Below are positions 1 through 9,900 of a stretch of 64,000 nt of DNA, in pieces. This DNA is from Blattamonas nauphoetae. Its lineage: Eukaryota; Preaxostyla; Oxymonadida. The notes under the pieces were generated by a model. It searched no databases. It was not told the DNA's origin and saw nothing but the letters and a program-made list of their open reading frames with translations. A program made the position numbers and the translations under genes. How positions within the stretch are numbered: position 1 is the first letter of the stretch; the number at the start of each line of letters is the position of its first letter. Location of the stretch: assembly GCA_033064195.1 (NCBI GenBank), contig JARBJD010000078.1, positions 62,001 to 126,000 of the forward strand. Direction: 5' to 3'.

Positions 1-3000
1 GAAATTCAGCAGAGGAGATAAAGACGAGCGATGCAACAGTGAACGAAGCAGTGACGACAAATCCAGCATCTGCAGCGAGAGAGACAGTGGGAGACGAATC
101 AAGTGTCGATTTGAAGGACATCGCAACTGACACTGCGACCATCGAAGCGAGGGAGAGATTCGAACACACAAGAACGGCACCATTCGGCGTTGTCTGCTTG
201 GCGAAGGCGTGCGAGAGCGACGAGCAAGGGAGCTCCTCAAGTCCACACTTCGAGTGATCCCAGAATCCAGCCTCGACACGAATGTCTTCGGTCGTTCGGG
301 GGTAGAAGAAATACGCCAGAGGCCCTGATTCCGAAGGCGTGTTCTCAACAACACTCTGCATCTTCCACATTTCTGATTTCGACATGGACGACTGTGCAAC
401 GAAAGATGACGCGAAACTTGTCGATGTCACCACAGAAGCGATGTTCGACCCAACCAGAAGCACGTCGGCGACGGAGGACGAAGTGGTGTGGGAGACGCAG
501 ACAGACTTCATTTCCACATCTCCTGCTGCGAATGCGTCTTTCGAGATCCACACTGCCCTTCCTGCTGATGTCGACGCCGAGTTGCAGTTGGTAAAGTTGA
601 CGTCATTCAGAATCACTTTTGACGCGTCTGCCGATTTCAGGATCGCTCCCGTTCCTCCATTCGAGGTATCCAAGAACGACATCGAAGCAATCTCCACTGA
701 CGCACGGTTTGAGGCGGAAACAAGACTCACTTCGCTGCTCAGAGAGATCGCGGGGATCGTCACGAAGGAGAGAGACAAGACGCCTCCAGTCACTTCGAAA
801 AGAGCGGCGGTTCGGGCACCATCCGAATGAACGACTGTTGTGTGCGACAGAGCTGTTCCAGAAATCGTCAGAGATCCCACGATAGTCGACAGAGCGGTGG
901 AGAGCGAAGGGTTCGTGATGGTATTTGCGTCTGAACAGGCAACGTTCCCTCCCTCATCAATGGCAAAGAGTGTGGTTGCGAGAGTCTTCCCTGCCAGTCC
1001 AAACTCGCATGATAAGAGCGAGAGAGATCCTGTTGACTGAACTGAGAAGACGGGATTTGCAAGGGACATGGAAGACGAGACAAACATGATGTATTCAACA
1101 GCGAACGAAGCGGTGACGACAAATCCAGCATCTGCAGCGAGAGAGACAGTGGGAGACGAATCAAGTGTCGATTTGAAGGACATCGCAACTGACACTGCGA
1201 CCATCGAAGCGAGGGAGAGATTCGAACACACAAGAACGGCACCATTCGGCGTTGTCTGCTTGGCGAAGGCGTGCGAGAGTGACGAGCAAGGGAGCTCCTC
1301 AAGTCCACACTTCGAGTGATCCCAGAATCCAGCCTCGACACGAATGTCTTCGGTCGTTCGGGGGTAGAAGAAATACGCCAGAGGCCCTGATTCCGAAGGC
1401 GTGTTCTCAACAACACTCTGCATCTTCCACATTTCTGATTTCGACATGGACGACTGTGCAACGAAAGATGACGCGAAACTTGTCGATGTCACCACAGAAG
1501 CGATGTTCGACCCAACCAGAAGCACGTCGGCGACGGAGGACGAAGTGGTGTGGGAGACGCAGACAGACTTCATTTCCACATCTCCTGCTGCGAATGCGTC
1601 TTTCGAGATCCACACTGCCCTTCCTGCTGATGTCGACGCCGAGTTGCAGTTGGTAAAGTTGACGTCATTCAGAATCACTTTTGACGCGTCTGCCGATTTC
1701 AGGATCGCTCCCGTTCCTCCATTCGAGGTATCCAAGAACGACATCGAAGCAATCTCCACTGACGCACGGTTTGAGGCGGAAACAAGACTCACTTCGCTGC
1801 TCAGAGAGATCGCGGGGATCGTCACGAAGGAGAGAGACAAGACGCCTCCAGTCACTTCGAAAAGAGCGGCGGTTCGGGCACCATCCGAATGAACGACTGT
1901 TGTGTGCGACAGAGCTGTTCCAGAAATCGTCAGAGATCCCACGATAGTCGACAGAGCGGTGGAGAGCGAAGGGTTCGTGATGGTATTTGCGTCTGAACAG
2001 GCAACGTTCCCTCCCTCATCAATGGCAAAGAGTGTGGTTGCGAGAGTCTTCCCTGCCAGTCCAAACTCGCATGATAAGAGCGAGAGAGATCCTGTTGACT
2101 GAACTGAGAAGACGGGATTTGCAAGGGACATGGAAGACGAGACAAACATGATGTATTCAACAGCGAACGAAGCGGTGACGACAAATCCAGCATCAGCAGC
2201 AAGAGAGACAGTGGGAGACGAATCAAGTGTCGATTTGAAGGACATCGCAACTGACACTGCGACCATCGAAGCGAGGGAGAGATTCGAACACACAAGAACG
2301 GCACCATTCGGCGTTGTCTGCTTGGCGAAGGCGTGCGAGAGCGACGAGCAAGGGAGCTCCTCAAGTCCACACTTCGAGTGATCCCAGAATCCAGCCTCGA
2401 CACGAATGTCTTCGGTCGTTCGGGGGTAGAAGAAATACGCCAGAGGCCCTGATTCCGAAGGCGTGTTCTCAACAACACTCTGCATCTTCCACATTTCTGA
2501 TTTCGACATGGACGACTGTGCAACGAAAGATGACGCGAAACTTGTCGATGTCACCACAGAAGCGATGTTCGACCCAACCAGAAGCACGTCGGCGACGGAG
2601 GACGAAGTGGTGTGGGAGACGCAGACAGACTTCATTTCCACATCTCCTGCTGCGAATGCGTCTTTCGAGATCCACACTGCCCTTCCTGCTGATGTCGACG
2701 CCGAGTTGCAGTTGGTAAAGTTGACGTCATTCAGAATCACTTTTGACGCGTCTGCCGATTTCAGGATCGCTCCCGTTCCTCCATTCGAGGTATCCAAGAA
2801 CGACATCGAAGCAATCTCCACTGACGCACGGTTTGAGGCGGAAACAAGACTCACTTCGCTGCTCAGAGAGATCGCGGGGATCGTCACGAAGGAGAGAGAC
2901 AAGACGCCTCCAGTCACTTCGAAAAGAGCGGCGGTTCGGGCACCATCCGAATGAACGACTGTTGTGTGCGACAGAGCTGTTCCAGAAATCGTCAGAGATC

Positions 3001-6000
3001 CCACGATAGTCGACAGAGCGGTGGAGAGCGAAGGGTTCGTGATGGTATTTGCGTCTGAACAGGCAACGTTCCCTCCCTCATCAATGGCAAAGAGTGTGGT
3101 TGGGAGAGTCTTCCCCGATTGTCCAAACTTGCACGATGAGAGTGTTGCTGCCCCATCTGTCACGGAGATGAGTGGTGCGTCACTGCTTCCGTCATGGTCG
3201 TCGAAGAAGAAGCTGATTTTGGAAAGAGCCAATGTTCCTCCAGTGGAGATGCATGGAGATACGCATGATTGAGTCGACACTGTGAGCTCGCTCAACCAGA
3301 GTGATCCATCACCAACCGAAAGGAGAGACGCTGCAGTGGTCTGTCTGAGGATGGTTGTGACTTGCTTGCCATTCTGTCCAGTTAGCTGGACGAGTTTGGA
3401 GCCGACTGTGATGGGTCCTTCAGGATGAGTCTCATCGTCGAGAACAATCACCACTGGCACATCCCCTCCGACAGTGCAGAGACTGAGACTGACAGCGAAA
3501 GCTGCAGTTCGACACTTCTTGCTCGGATGGCCACACATCGACGTGTCGTCCCAGACGAACACTTCCGCGTTTGATGAGGTTGAAGTGGTCGCTTTTGAGA
3601 CGCGGAGGGTTGGGAAGGAAGCGCCATCGTTGAACTCAGAGCTGTTCACAGCTGGGGATGCCATCAAGAAGAGGTTGTTCTCGATGACTGTTGTTGGAGA
3701 TTGCCAGTTTGGATGGACGAGGAGTTGGCCTTTGGAGTTGACTTGACTCTGAGCTGCAGCGTAACAATCAGAAATCGTGATTTTGTTGGGAGTCCCTTGT
3801 CCGAGGAAGATGAGTGCTGGAGTTGTCGTCCCATCGCCTGCAAAATTGTCAACGAACGAACAATTCTGAAGTGTTGTCCCGGCAGAGCTCATAATGTGGA
3901 GAACGTTGGCGTTCATGGAGGGTGTCGAGCATTCTGAGAATATCGTGTTTTTGACGACAGATTGATCGAAAAGGTCAGAAAGAATTGTAGCGGAGATGTA
4001 ATATTCGCACGAGCAGCGTTCGAACAGGCAGCCATCGAGAGAGAGGCGGGTCGAGATGGAATACAGCCCACCCGCGTATGTTCCTGGCAGATGGCCTTTC
4101 ATCGAGCAGTCGGAGAAGGTGGTGGCGAGGACAGAGGCTGAGAGGCAATGGGAGATCTGCAAAGCTGCTCCTCTTGCTCGTTGACCTTGACCAGAGAGAG
4201 AGGAGAAGACGTTGGACGTTGTCGACAGAGTGTCCAGCGTTGATGCATGCACCCCGACACCACACCCTCGAAATGCAGAGCAGTCTGAGAAGCGGCAATC
4301 ACTGACTTCGGCCGATCCTTTAGAAGAGCTCGATGCCCCAACCAACCGAACGATTCCTCCTCTGTCTGTGGCAATGTAGTTGTCATCTAAGGCCTCGGTG
4401 TCAAGTGAGAAGTCTTCGTCGAGCGAGTGGCAGTCTGTGAAATTGGAGAGAGTGACGGAGGCAAAGGATGCTGATGGGACGACAGCGGAGATTGCCACAC
4501 CAGACCCAGCTTTGCGAGTGATATTTTTGAACGACGATTGACTGATGGTGAGTGATAAAGCGTTGGTTGATTTGATGGCAGCTGCATCGGAAAAGACAAG
4601 GTTGGAGATGGTGAGCTCGTTGAATGTGGCTGTGCCAGCGGACAGAGAGATGAGAGGGACTGAGAGGATAGAATCGGGAGTTAAGTCCAATCCATCGATC
4701 AAACAGTCGGTCAGTGTCAGAGAGCCAGCACCGTCGAGGGCGATGAGTGACGAGGTGAGTGAAGGGATGAAGGTCAGTTGACTTCCATCCAGCGATCCAG
4801 ACAGAATGGTGAACAAGGAAGTCGTGGAGCCAACATCACAGATTCTGACTGCTTCTTTGGACACACCCTCGATGGTGAGTGTCTTGTGCCAGACAGCGAC
4901 ATCTGTCTCTTCGTATTCGCCTTCCTCCATCTCGATCTTCCCGTCGAAGAATGTTTCTATTCTCTTCCACACCAGATCGGTCAGTGTGCTGCACTTGCTA
5001 TCCTTCTTCCAGCAAAACGGCTCGTCGACGCCATGTGTGGTTGACATGGTGACAGACGGATTTGGGATCCAGGAATGTTTGAAGGGTGTGTCGTCAACTC
5101 TGGCGATGGTAACTGACCATTGCATTGACGTGGTCCAGCAGTCTTCGAACATGTCTTCTGTGATGAGCAGATTTGTGTAGCAGACGACGATGGGAACTCC
5201 ATTAGCAGTCAGATCGAGGGGATCGGAGTTGTGGCGAGTTTCTACAAGACAATTTGAGAAGAGCAGTGGTGTTTTATCGGTATCGGAGGTGTAGGTGTTT
5301 CCTTGACCAAACGCACAGATGTCTCTTGTCGTTATGGAGTGGAAATCAGCCATGTGAAGGCTGCTGAGTCGATAAGACCCAGTATGACTGTCAAAAGCGA
5401 GAAAAACGTTGTTTGGTGCAGTTCCATCGATCATTGAAACATTTGTGATCGAGACCAAGTCAACAGTATTTCGTAATCCAAAGCCTGACTCCAGGTAGTC
5501 GGCGTGGTTGTTCGTGAACGTGCAGTGTGAAATCGTTGGATTTTTCAGGTGATAGAGGCGCATTCCTCCGCCCCAGTATGCACTGTTATCATGAAAAGTG
5601 CAGTAAGTCATGGAAAATGAGTTGAGGATAAGTGCATTTTGGAGTTTAATTGACATTCCTCCACCGAAGTGTCCAGAGCATCCCCGAAAGATCACGTTCT
5701 CAAACGAGAGAGCTCTCGAAGTTGTTTGGGAAATAAAGATTCCTCCGCCTTCGTAGAGCGTTTGTGCCGTTCCAGCAGAGCAGCTCTCGAACATGCATGT
5801 CTGAACACTGAGGTCGTACGAACTGGTGTGGTAAATCGCTCCACCATTCGTGCCACTAGCTGTGCATTTGTTGAAGAAGCATGAAGTGAAAGAAGTTGAT
5901 TGGCTTTCTGAGGATGTCTGTGTCGTTGTGTATTCTGTGGTGTATCCCTCAGCGTTGGTGTGAGTATTCCGCAGAAATGTGGAGAAATAAACATGGACTT

Positions 6001-6739
6001 CGTTATTGTCGTTCATGTCGTCGAATATGGATCCGTACAACCCGTTTTCCACATCAGAGAAGGTTGTGTTGGAGATCCTCGTTGTCTGGCCTGGATTTGG
6101 TGAACCTGTTCTTGGTCGAGTGAGGGTGCTCTGAGAAATATTGTGGAAAGTGCAGGAGGAGAGCTGGAGGGATCCAAGAGAGGTTCCGATCAGGCTGACT
6201 GGTCCAGCGAGTTTGCAGTGACTGATCTCGAGATCCGACAGCAAAACTGAACTTGTCCCTTGTGGACTTGAAATTAAGGTTGTGGGAATCTGATCGTTAT
6301 GGTCTAGAATCTCTGTATTCGACAATTGGAGTGATCCATCGTTTTGGATAAGAGTTGACAGTTTCTGGGTATGGATTACTGTGTTTGAAACCAAAAGATG
6401 CGAAAATTCATCACAAATACAGATTGGAGCATCCAGCGAGAACAATTGCAGCGATCGTAGTGCAATTGTGGAGTTTGTGAGAAGAAATAGAGTGGACGAC
6501 TGATGCGTCGAGAATGACGGGTGAATGTGTGTGGAATGGGATGAACCATGGAGATAGAGGATTTGCGAAGCGAAGACATGACTCTTCGAGACGATTGACG
6601 TGGATGGAAGGACAACTGATGGTGTGTCAGTACTGAAGCTGTTAGCGAGTGTGGCTTGTTGAATCAATACTGCGATGTCAACAACGGGTTCAGATCTCTG
6701 TAGACAACACACCAGGGCACACACCACCCAAACATTCAT
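1..6739 (-). CDS. Giant beta-helix surface protein, 5' part (partial at left edge)
   Basis: One frame on the minus strand is open from an ATG at 6739 to the window edge (at least 2246 residues, no stop seen). It starts with a signal-peptide-like stretch (MNVWVVCALVCCLQ). Ser/Thr-rich short repeats follow, typical of right-handed beta-helix (pectin-lyase-like, polymorphic outer membrane protein) domains, with many S-x-F-x-x-C and G-G-G/A motifs. Blocks are punctuated by a Cys motif: CWKKDSKC, CGHPSKKC, and CGLEELPC followed by SSL. The head-to-head neighbour has the same architecture and ends in a transmembrane helix and kinase-like tail; by analogy this protein is probably a surface receptor or adhesin whose membrane anchor lies beyond the edge. 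About 3 kb of its middle is a nearly identical tandem array. Ligand unknown. Confidence 0.85.
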   Translation of the reverse strand, partial: MNVWVVCALVCCLQRSEPVVDIAVLIQQATLANSFSTDTPSVVLPSTSIVSKSHVFASQILYLHGSSHSTHIHPSFSTHQSSTLFLLTNSTIALRSLQLFSLDAPICICDEFSHLLVSNTVIHTQKLSTLIQNDGSLQLSNTEILDHNDQIPTTLISSPQGTSSVLLSDLEISHCKLAGPVSLIGTSLGSLQLSSCTFHNISQSTLTRPRTGSPNPGQTTRISNTTFSDVENGLYGSIFDDMNDNNEVHVYFSTFLRNTHTNAEGYTTEYTTTQTSSESQSTSFTSCFFNKCTASGTNGGAIYHTSSYDLSVQTCMFESCSAGTAQTLYEGGGIFISQTTSRALSFENVIFRGCSGHFGGGMSIKLQNALILNSFSMTYCTFHDNSAYWGGGMRLYHLKNPTISHCTFTNNHADYLESGFGLRNTVDLVSITNVSMIDGTAPNNVFLAFDSHTGSYRLSSLHMADFHSITTRDICAFGQGNTYTSDTDKTPLLFSNCLVETRHNSDPLDLTANGVPIVVCYTNLLITEDMFEDCWTTSMQWSVTIARVDDTPFKHSWIPNPSVTMSTTHGVDEPFCWKKDSKCSTLTDLVWKRIETFFDGKIEMEEGEYEETDVAVWHKTLTIEGVSKEAVRICDVGSTTSLFTILSGSLDGSQLTFIPSLTSSLIALDGAGSLTLTDCLIDGLDLTPDSILSVPLISLSAGTATFNELTISNLVFSDAAAIKSTNALSLTISQSSFKNITRKAGSGVAISAVVPSASFASVTLSNFTDCHSLDEDFSLDTEALDDNYIATDRGGIVRLVGASSSSKGSAEVSDCRFSDCSAFRGCGVGVHASTLDTLSTTSNVFSSLSGQGQRARGAALQISHCLSASVLATTFSDCSMKGHLPGTYAGGLYSISTRLSLDGCLFERCSCEYYISATILSDLFDQSVVKNTIFSECSTPSMNANVLHIMSSAGTTLQNCSFVDNFAGDGTTTPALIFLGQGTPNKITISDCYAAAQSQVNSKGQLLVHPNWQSPTTVIENNLFLMASPAVNSSEFNDGASFPTLRVSKATTSTSSNAEVFVWDDTSMCGHPSKKCRTAAFAVSLSLCTVGGDVPVVIVLDDETHPEGPITVGSKLVQLTGQNGKQVTTILRQTTAASLLSVGDGSLWLSELTVSTQSCVSPCISTGGTLALSKISFFFDDHDGSSDAPLISVTDGAATLSSCKFGQSGKTLPTTLFAIDEGGNVACSDANTITNPSLSTALSTIVGSLTISGTALSHTTVVHSDGARTAALFEVTGGVLSLSFVTIPAISLSSEVSLVSASNRASVEIASMSFLDTSNGGTGAILKSADASKVILNDVNFTNCNSASTSAGRAVWISKDAFAAGDVEMKSVCVSHTTSSSVADVLLVGSNIASVVTSTSFASSFVAQSSMSKSEMWKMQSVVENTPSESGPLAYFFYPRTTEDIRVEAGFWDHSKCGLEELPCSSLSHAFAKQTTPNGAVLVCSNLSLASMVAVSVAMSFKSTLDSSPTVSLAADAGFVVTASFAVEYIMFVSSSMSLANPVFSVQSTGSLSLLSCEFGLAGKTLATTLFAIDEGGNVACSDANTITNPSLSTALSTIVGSLTISGTALSHTTVVHSDGARTAALFEVTGGVLSLSFVTIPAISLSSEVSLVSASNRASVEIASMSFLDTSNGGTGAILKSADASKVILNDVNFTNCNSASTSAGRAVWISKDAFAAGDVEMKSVCVSHTTSSSVADVLLVGSNIASVVTSTSFASSFVAQSSMSKSEMWKMQSVVENTPSESGPLAYFFYPRTTEDIRVEAGFWDHSKCGLEELPCSSLSHAFAKQTTPNGAVLVCSNLSLASMVAVSVAMSFKSTLDSSPTVSLAADAGFVVTASFAVEYIMFVSSSMSLANPVFSVQSTGSLSLLSCEFGLAGKTLATTLFAIDEGGNVACSDANTITNPSLSTALSTIVGSLTISGTALSHTTVVHSDGARTAALFEVTGGVLSLSFVTIPAISLSSEVSLVSASNRASVEIASMSFLDTSNGGTGAILKSADASKVILNDVNFTNCNSASTSAGRAVWISKDAFAAGDVEMKSVCVSHTTSSSVADVLLVGSNIASVVTSTSFASSFVAQSSMSKSEMWKMQSVVENTPSESGPLAYFFYPRTTEDIRVEAGFWDHSKCGLEELPCSSLSHAFAKQTTPNGAVLVCSNLSLASMVAVSVAMSFKSTLDSSPTVSLAADAGFVVTASFTVASLVFISSAEF
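37..3098. repeat. In-frame tandem repeat, 1062-bp unit, about 2.9 copies
   Basis: Bases 37-1098, 1099-2160 and 2161 to about 3098 are three copies of one 1062-bp unit (354 codons). Only a handful of single-base differences were seen, for example near 51/1113/2175, 210/1272/2334 and 2194. The unit stays in frame with the minus-strand surface protein and encodes one beta-helix block with a CG(x)4PC motif. At 1-36 the sequence aligned to the unit is diverged, and after about 3098 the match fades into a more diverged block. This implies recent unequal exchange or gene conversion. Confidence 0.95.
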
Positions 6740-6947
6740 TCAGGCTTTGGAGATCAAGAGAAGGACCCATTGTTTGAAAAATCTTTTCATTGAACTGACA
6801 ACAGGTTCACAAGATAGGAGATCGAATGATCTCACCAATGTATCTGTGAATTCGTTGTCTCTGGAGGAAATCTCAAATAAAATTGAGTGGTGTGTTGATG
6901 GTTCGTGGATAAGAATCGATTAGATCCTGGCCCTTTATTTGAGCTTC
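6740..6947. promoter_or_regulatory. Divergent intergenic region of two surface-protein genes
   Basis: Only 208 bp separate the two divergent start codons (6739 minus, 6948 plus), so promoters for both giant genes must lie here or inside their ends. A/T-rich blocks occur near 6867-6880 and 6933-6940. I recognise no core promoter motif with confidence. Confidence 0.5.
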
Positions 6948-9900
6948 ATGTTTCTGTTACTATTCTTCTTCCTCGCCTCTGGCTCTCCTTCTCCCTCACC
7001 TCTTCAAACATTTAGTGAGCTTCTTCGGGTTCACCGTAGAGATAATGCTGACACCAATTCGAACACACTTCATCTGGAATCACCCATCATCACGACTGCC
7101 CACTCATTTCTCAACGAAGCTCTGATTATATCATCGAATCATTTCTCAACACTCGTCTCTCCACATAATACATTAAGTCCCATCTTCACTCTTGAGAACT
7201 CGACACTCACAGCATCAGGAATCTCGATTCATCCCAATACTGTCGCCATCCAATGCACACACTCTACAGCGATATTGGATCGAGCTATCATCTTTCTGTC
7301 GTCCACACAATCACCTTTTGATTCCGATCACTCCACCCTGCTCCTCCGTCACCTCACTGTAGAACTCTCCAAATCACTTTCTCATGCTTGTCCGACATTG
7401 ATCAACCCCAAAAACGTCCCAAACACATTTGTAGTAAATTCACTTTTGGCCCAAAGTATCATCGCTCCTCGGTCATCACCTTTGGTTGTTTCATCTCATC
7501 CTGGCTCCACACTCCTGGCCAACTGTGCCTTTTCCAATCTCACAGCTCCAACAAATACCTCTCCCACAAACAACTCCATGATGCTCGGGACAACGGTCCT
7601 CATCGGGTGCTCCACGAACTGCGTTCACAACCAGTTTTATGAAACGATCTTCCCAAACATCAACGAACGAGGCCGATTCCTCTTCCAAAATTCCACTTTC
7701 ACAGCAGGTACAACAAAATATTCCGGTCAAGCTTTTGAGGATACGAACAAAACAGATCTCGTGCTGACAGAAGCCATCCTCGAAATCGTCTCGTGCAATT
7801 TCACAAACTGCATTGGCGTTTTTTCTAGTGCAGAAGAACCCTCTGGTGGTGCATTTGTGTATACACCGGTAGGTACAACTTCGCTGACGGTTAAATCCAG
7901 TACTTTCGATAAATGTCGCTCCAATGCGAACGGAGGAGGATTCAGTTATTATTCTGACTCTGGGACAGCTCGAATCGAATCATCACACTTTCTTGAATGT
8001 TCCTGTCAATCAGATGGTGGTGGTCTCCGTTTCTCACGGACGATAAAAGGTGAAGTCGTCCTGTGCAACTTCACAGAATGTTCTTGTCTGGGCTATGGCG
8101 CCGCTGTAACATTTCTCATATTTGGCACTCCACCAGCAATAGTGACGCAGTCGAGGTTTATCTCATGCTTTGGAGGGGCAGAAGGAGCAATTCATCAAAA
8201 CTTCCAGGGCACTCCTCAATCAGTCACCATCAGTCACAATTTCTTTCACAGATGCTCAAAACATGAAAATGGAACTCTCACTTATTGTACATGTGTGAGA
8301 GTGGTCCATAATTCACCACTGACAGTCATGGATAACACGTTCGAAGAGTGTGATCTGAATGAAAACAACGCAGTGATGCTTATCACCTCAGTCACTCTTT
8401 CATCATACACAGTATCTGGAAACACATATACTGACATGATTCCGTCCTCAACGTCCTCAAACGATGTTCATTTTCCAATCCTTGTTTCACAATCTCAGGT
8501 CCTGAAAAATGGCGTGGTTTTTGACGAATTTGGATGCAGATCATCATCTGATCTCGCTTTTTCGAATAAACTGGAAGGAATCCCTTATGTCTTAAACACA
8601 GTGTCTTCAAAGTCGATGACCTTCACCATCCATTCAGGTTTTGTCGATGAGACTCTCCTCCTCGTTTCTGGCCATTCTGATCTTCGCATCTCTGAAGCAA
8701 TCACCTTTGATTTCTCATCGAGTGTAAATGTCAGGTTTGGAGATCTGTCGGGACAAAGCGTCCTCAACATCAACTCATGTCCAATCATCGCCCCAACAGC
8801 GGTCCTCACAACACACCTCTTTTCCGTCGCCGACTCCACCCTTCTCATCACTGGCCTCGCCTTCACCAATTTCAAGTTCGCAAGTGCCCACCTCTTTGAT
8901 ATCACAGGCGAAAGCACGTTCACTCTCACCTCAACCACATTCAGCGGAGTCACTGCTGAAGTTCCGCACGATGCCCATGACGAGATGGCCGAACCAGAAA
9001 TCACTCGAATACTGCGCGTTCAAGGCCCATCAACGGTCGACCTGAAACAAGTGACAGTTCAAGACTCGCTCTGGACACGATTCGCGTGGATCGGGGGTCA
9101 CGCTGACCAGCTTGTTCGTGCAGACGACTGCGTCTTCCAGCGACTCACGCTCACTTCGGCTGGTGGCTGTTTTGTCTTTATGGAAGAGCAAGGCACGTTA
9201 GAATTGACTAATTCGAGATTCGAGGAGTTGACCTCGCATCGATCTGGTGTGGTTGTCTTCTCCAACAAAACAAAAAATGTGTTGAAGGTCACCTCCTGCC
9301 AGTTTACTGATCTTAACTCCGCACAAATGTGTTCAGCGATTCGAATGCTGAAGTTCTCCATCACGACTGTGAAGAAGTGCTCGTTCACGAACTGTCAGTC
9401 TCGTGGCGCGATTGGCGTGATGGCAGTTTGGCATACAAGCTCGACGAATGAAATCTCAGACTGTGTGTTTGACTCGTGTGCGTCGACTGCATCGTACGGG
9501 GCATCACTCGAATTGGATTCAACCTCAGTCATTCTGAAAAATGTCGTTTTCATTGATTGTCAGTCCAATGAACGCTCTGTTGTGATCATTCGAAGTGCCC
9601 ATAAAAACCAAGTGCTGCAGAACATCACATTTATTGGATGCTCGACTGAAACGGAGGAAGCAGATGTCGATCTCTGGAGTGCGAAGGACCAAGCATTACT
9701 TTCGACAACAGATGTTTATTCAACGTCACACATGCCGCATTATTCGAGACAGTTCGAAGATGGAGACGTTGTTCCATTTCCGAAGTGGAAGGTGGGAGTG
9801 GATGGAGAGGACACGAGATTGTGCGCGATCGTCGACAGGATCTGTCAAACTGTTCCGTTTGTCGTGTCGCAGTGCACAGCCGAGAACACCAAGCGAACAA

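Noticed and set aside
190-3272. Plus-strand frames in the tandem-repeat region
   Set aside because: They are antisense to the long minus-strand surface-protein frame, lack protein-like composition, and recur only because the DNA repeats.
6939-6947. TTG start at 6939 for the large surface protein
   Set aside because: The in-frame ATG at 6948 gives a standard start directly before the hydrophobic signal sequence.
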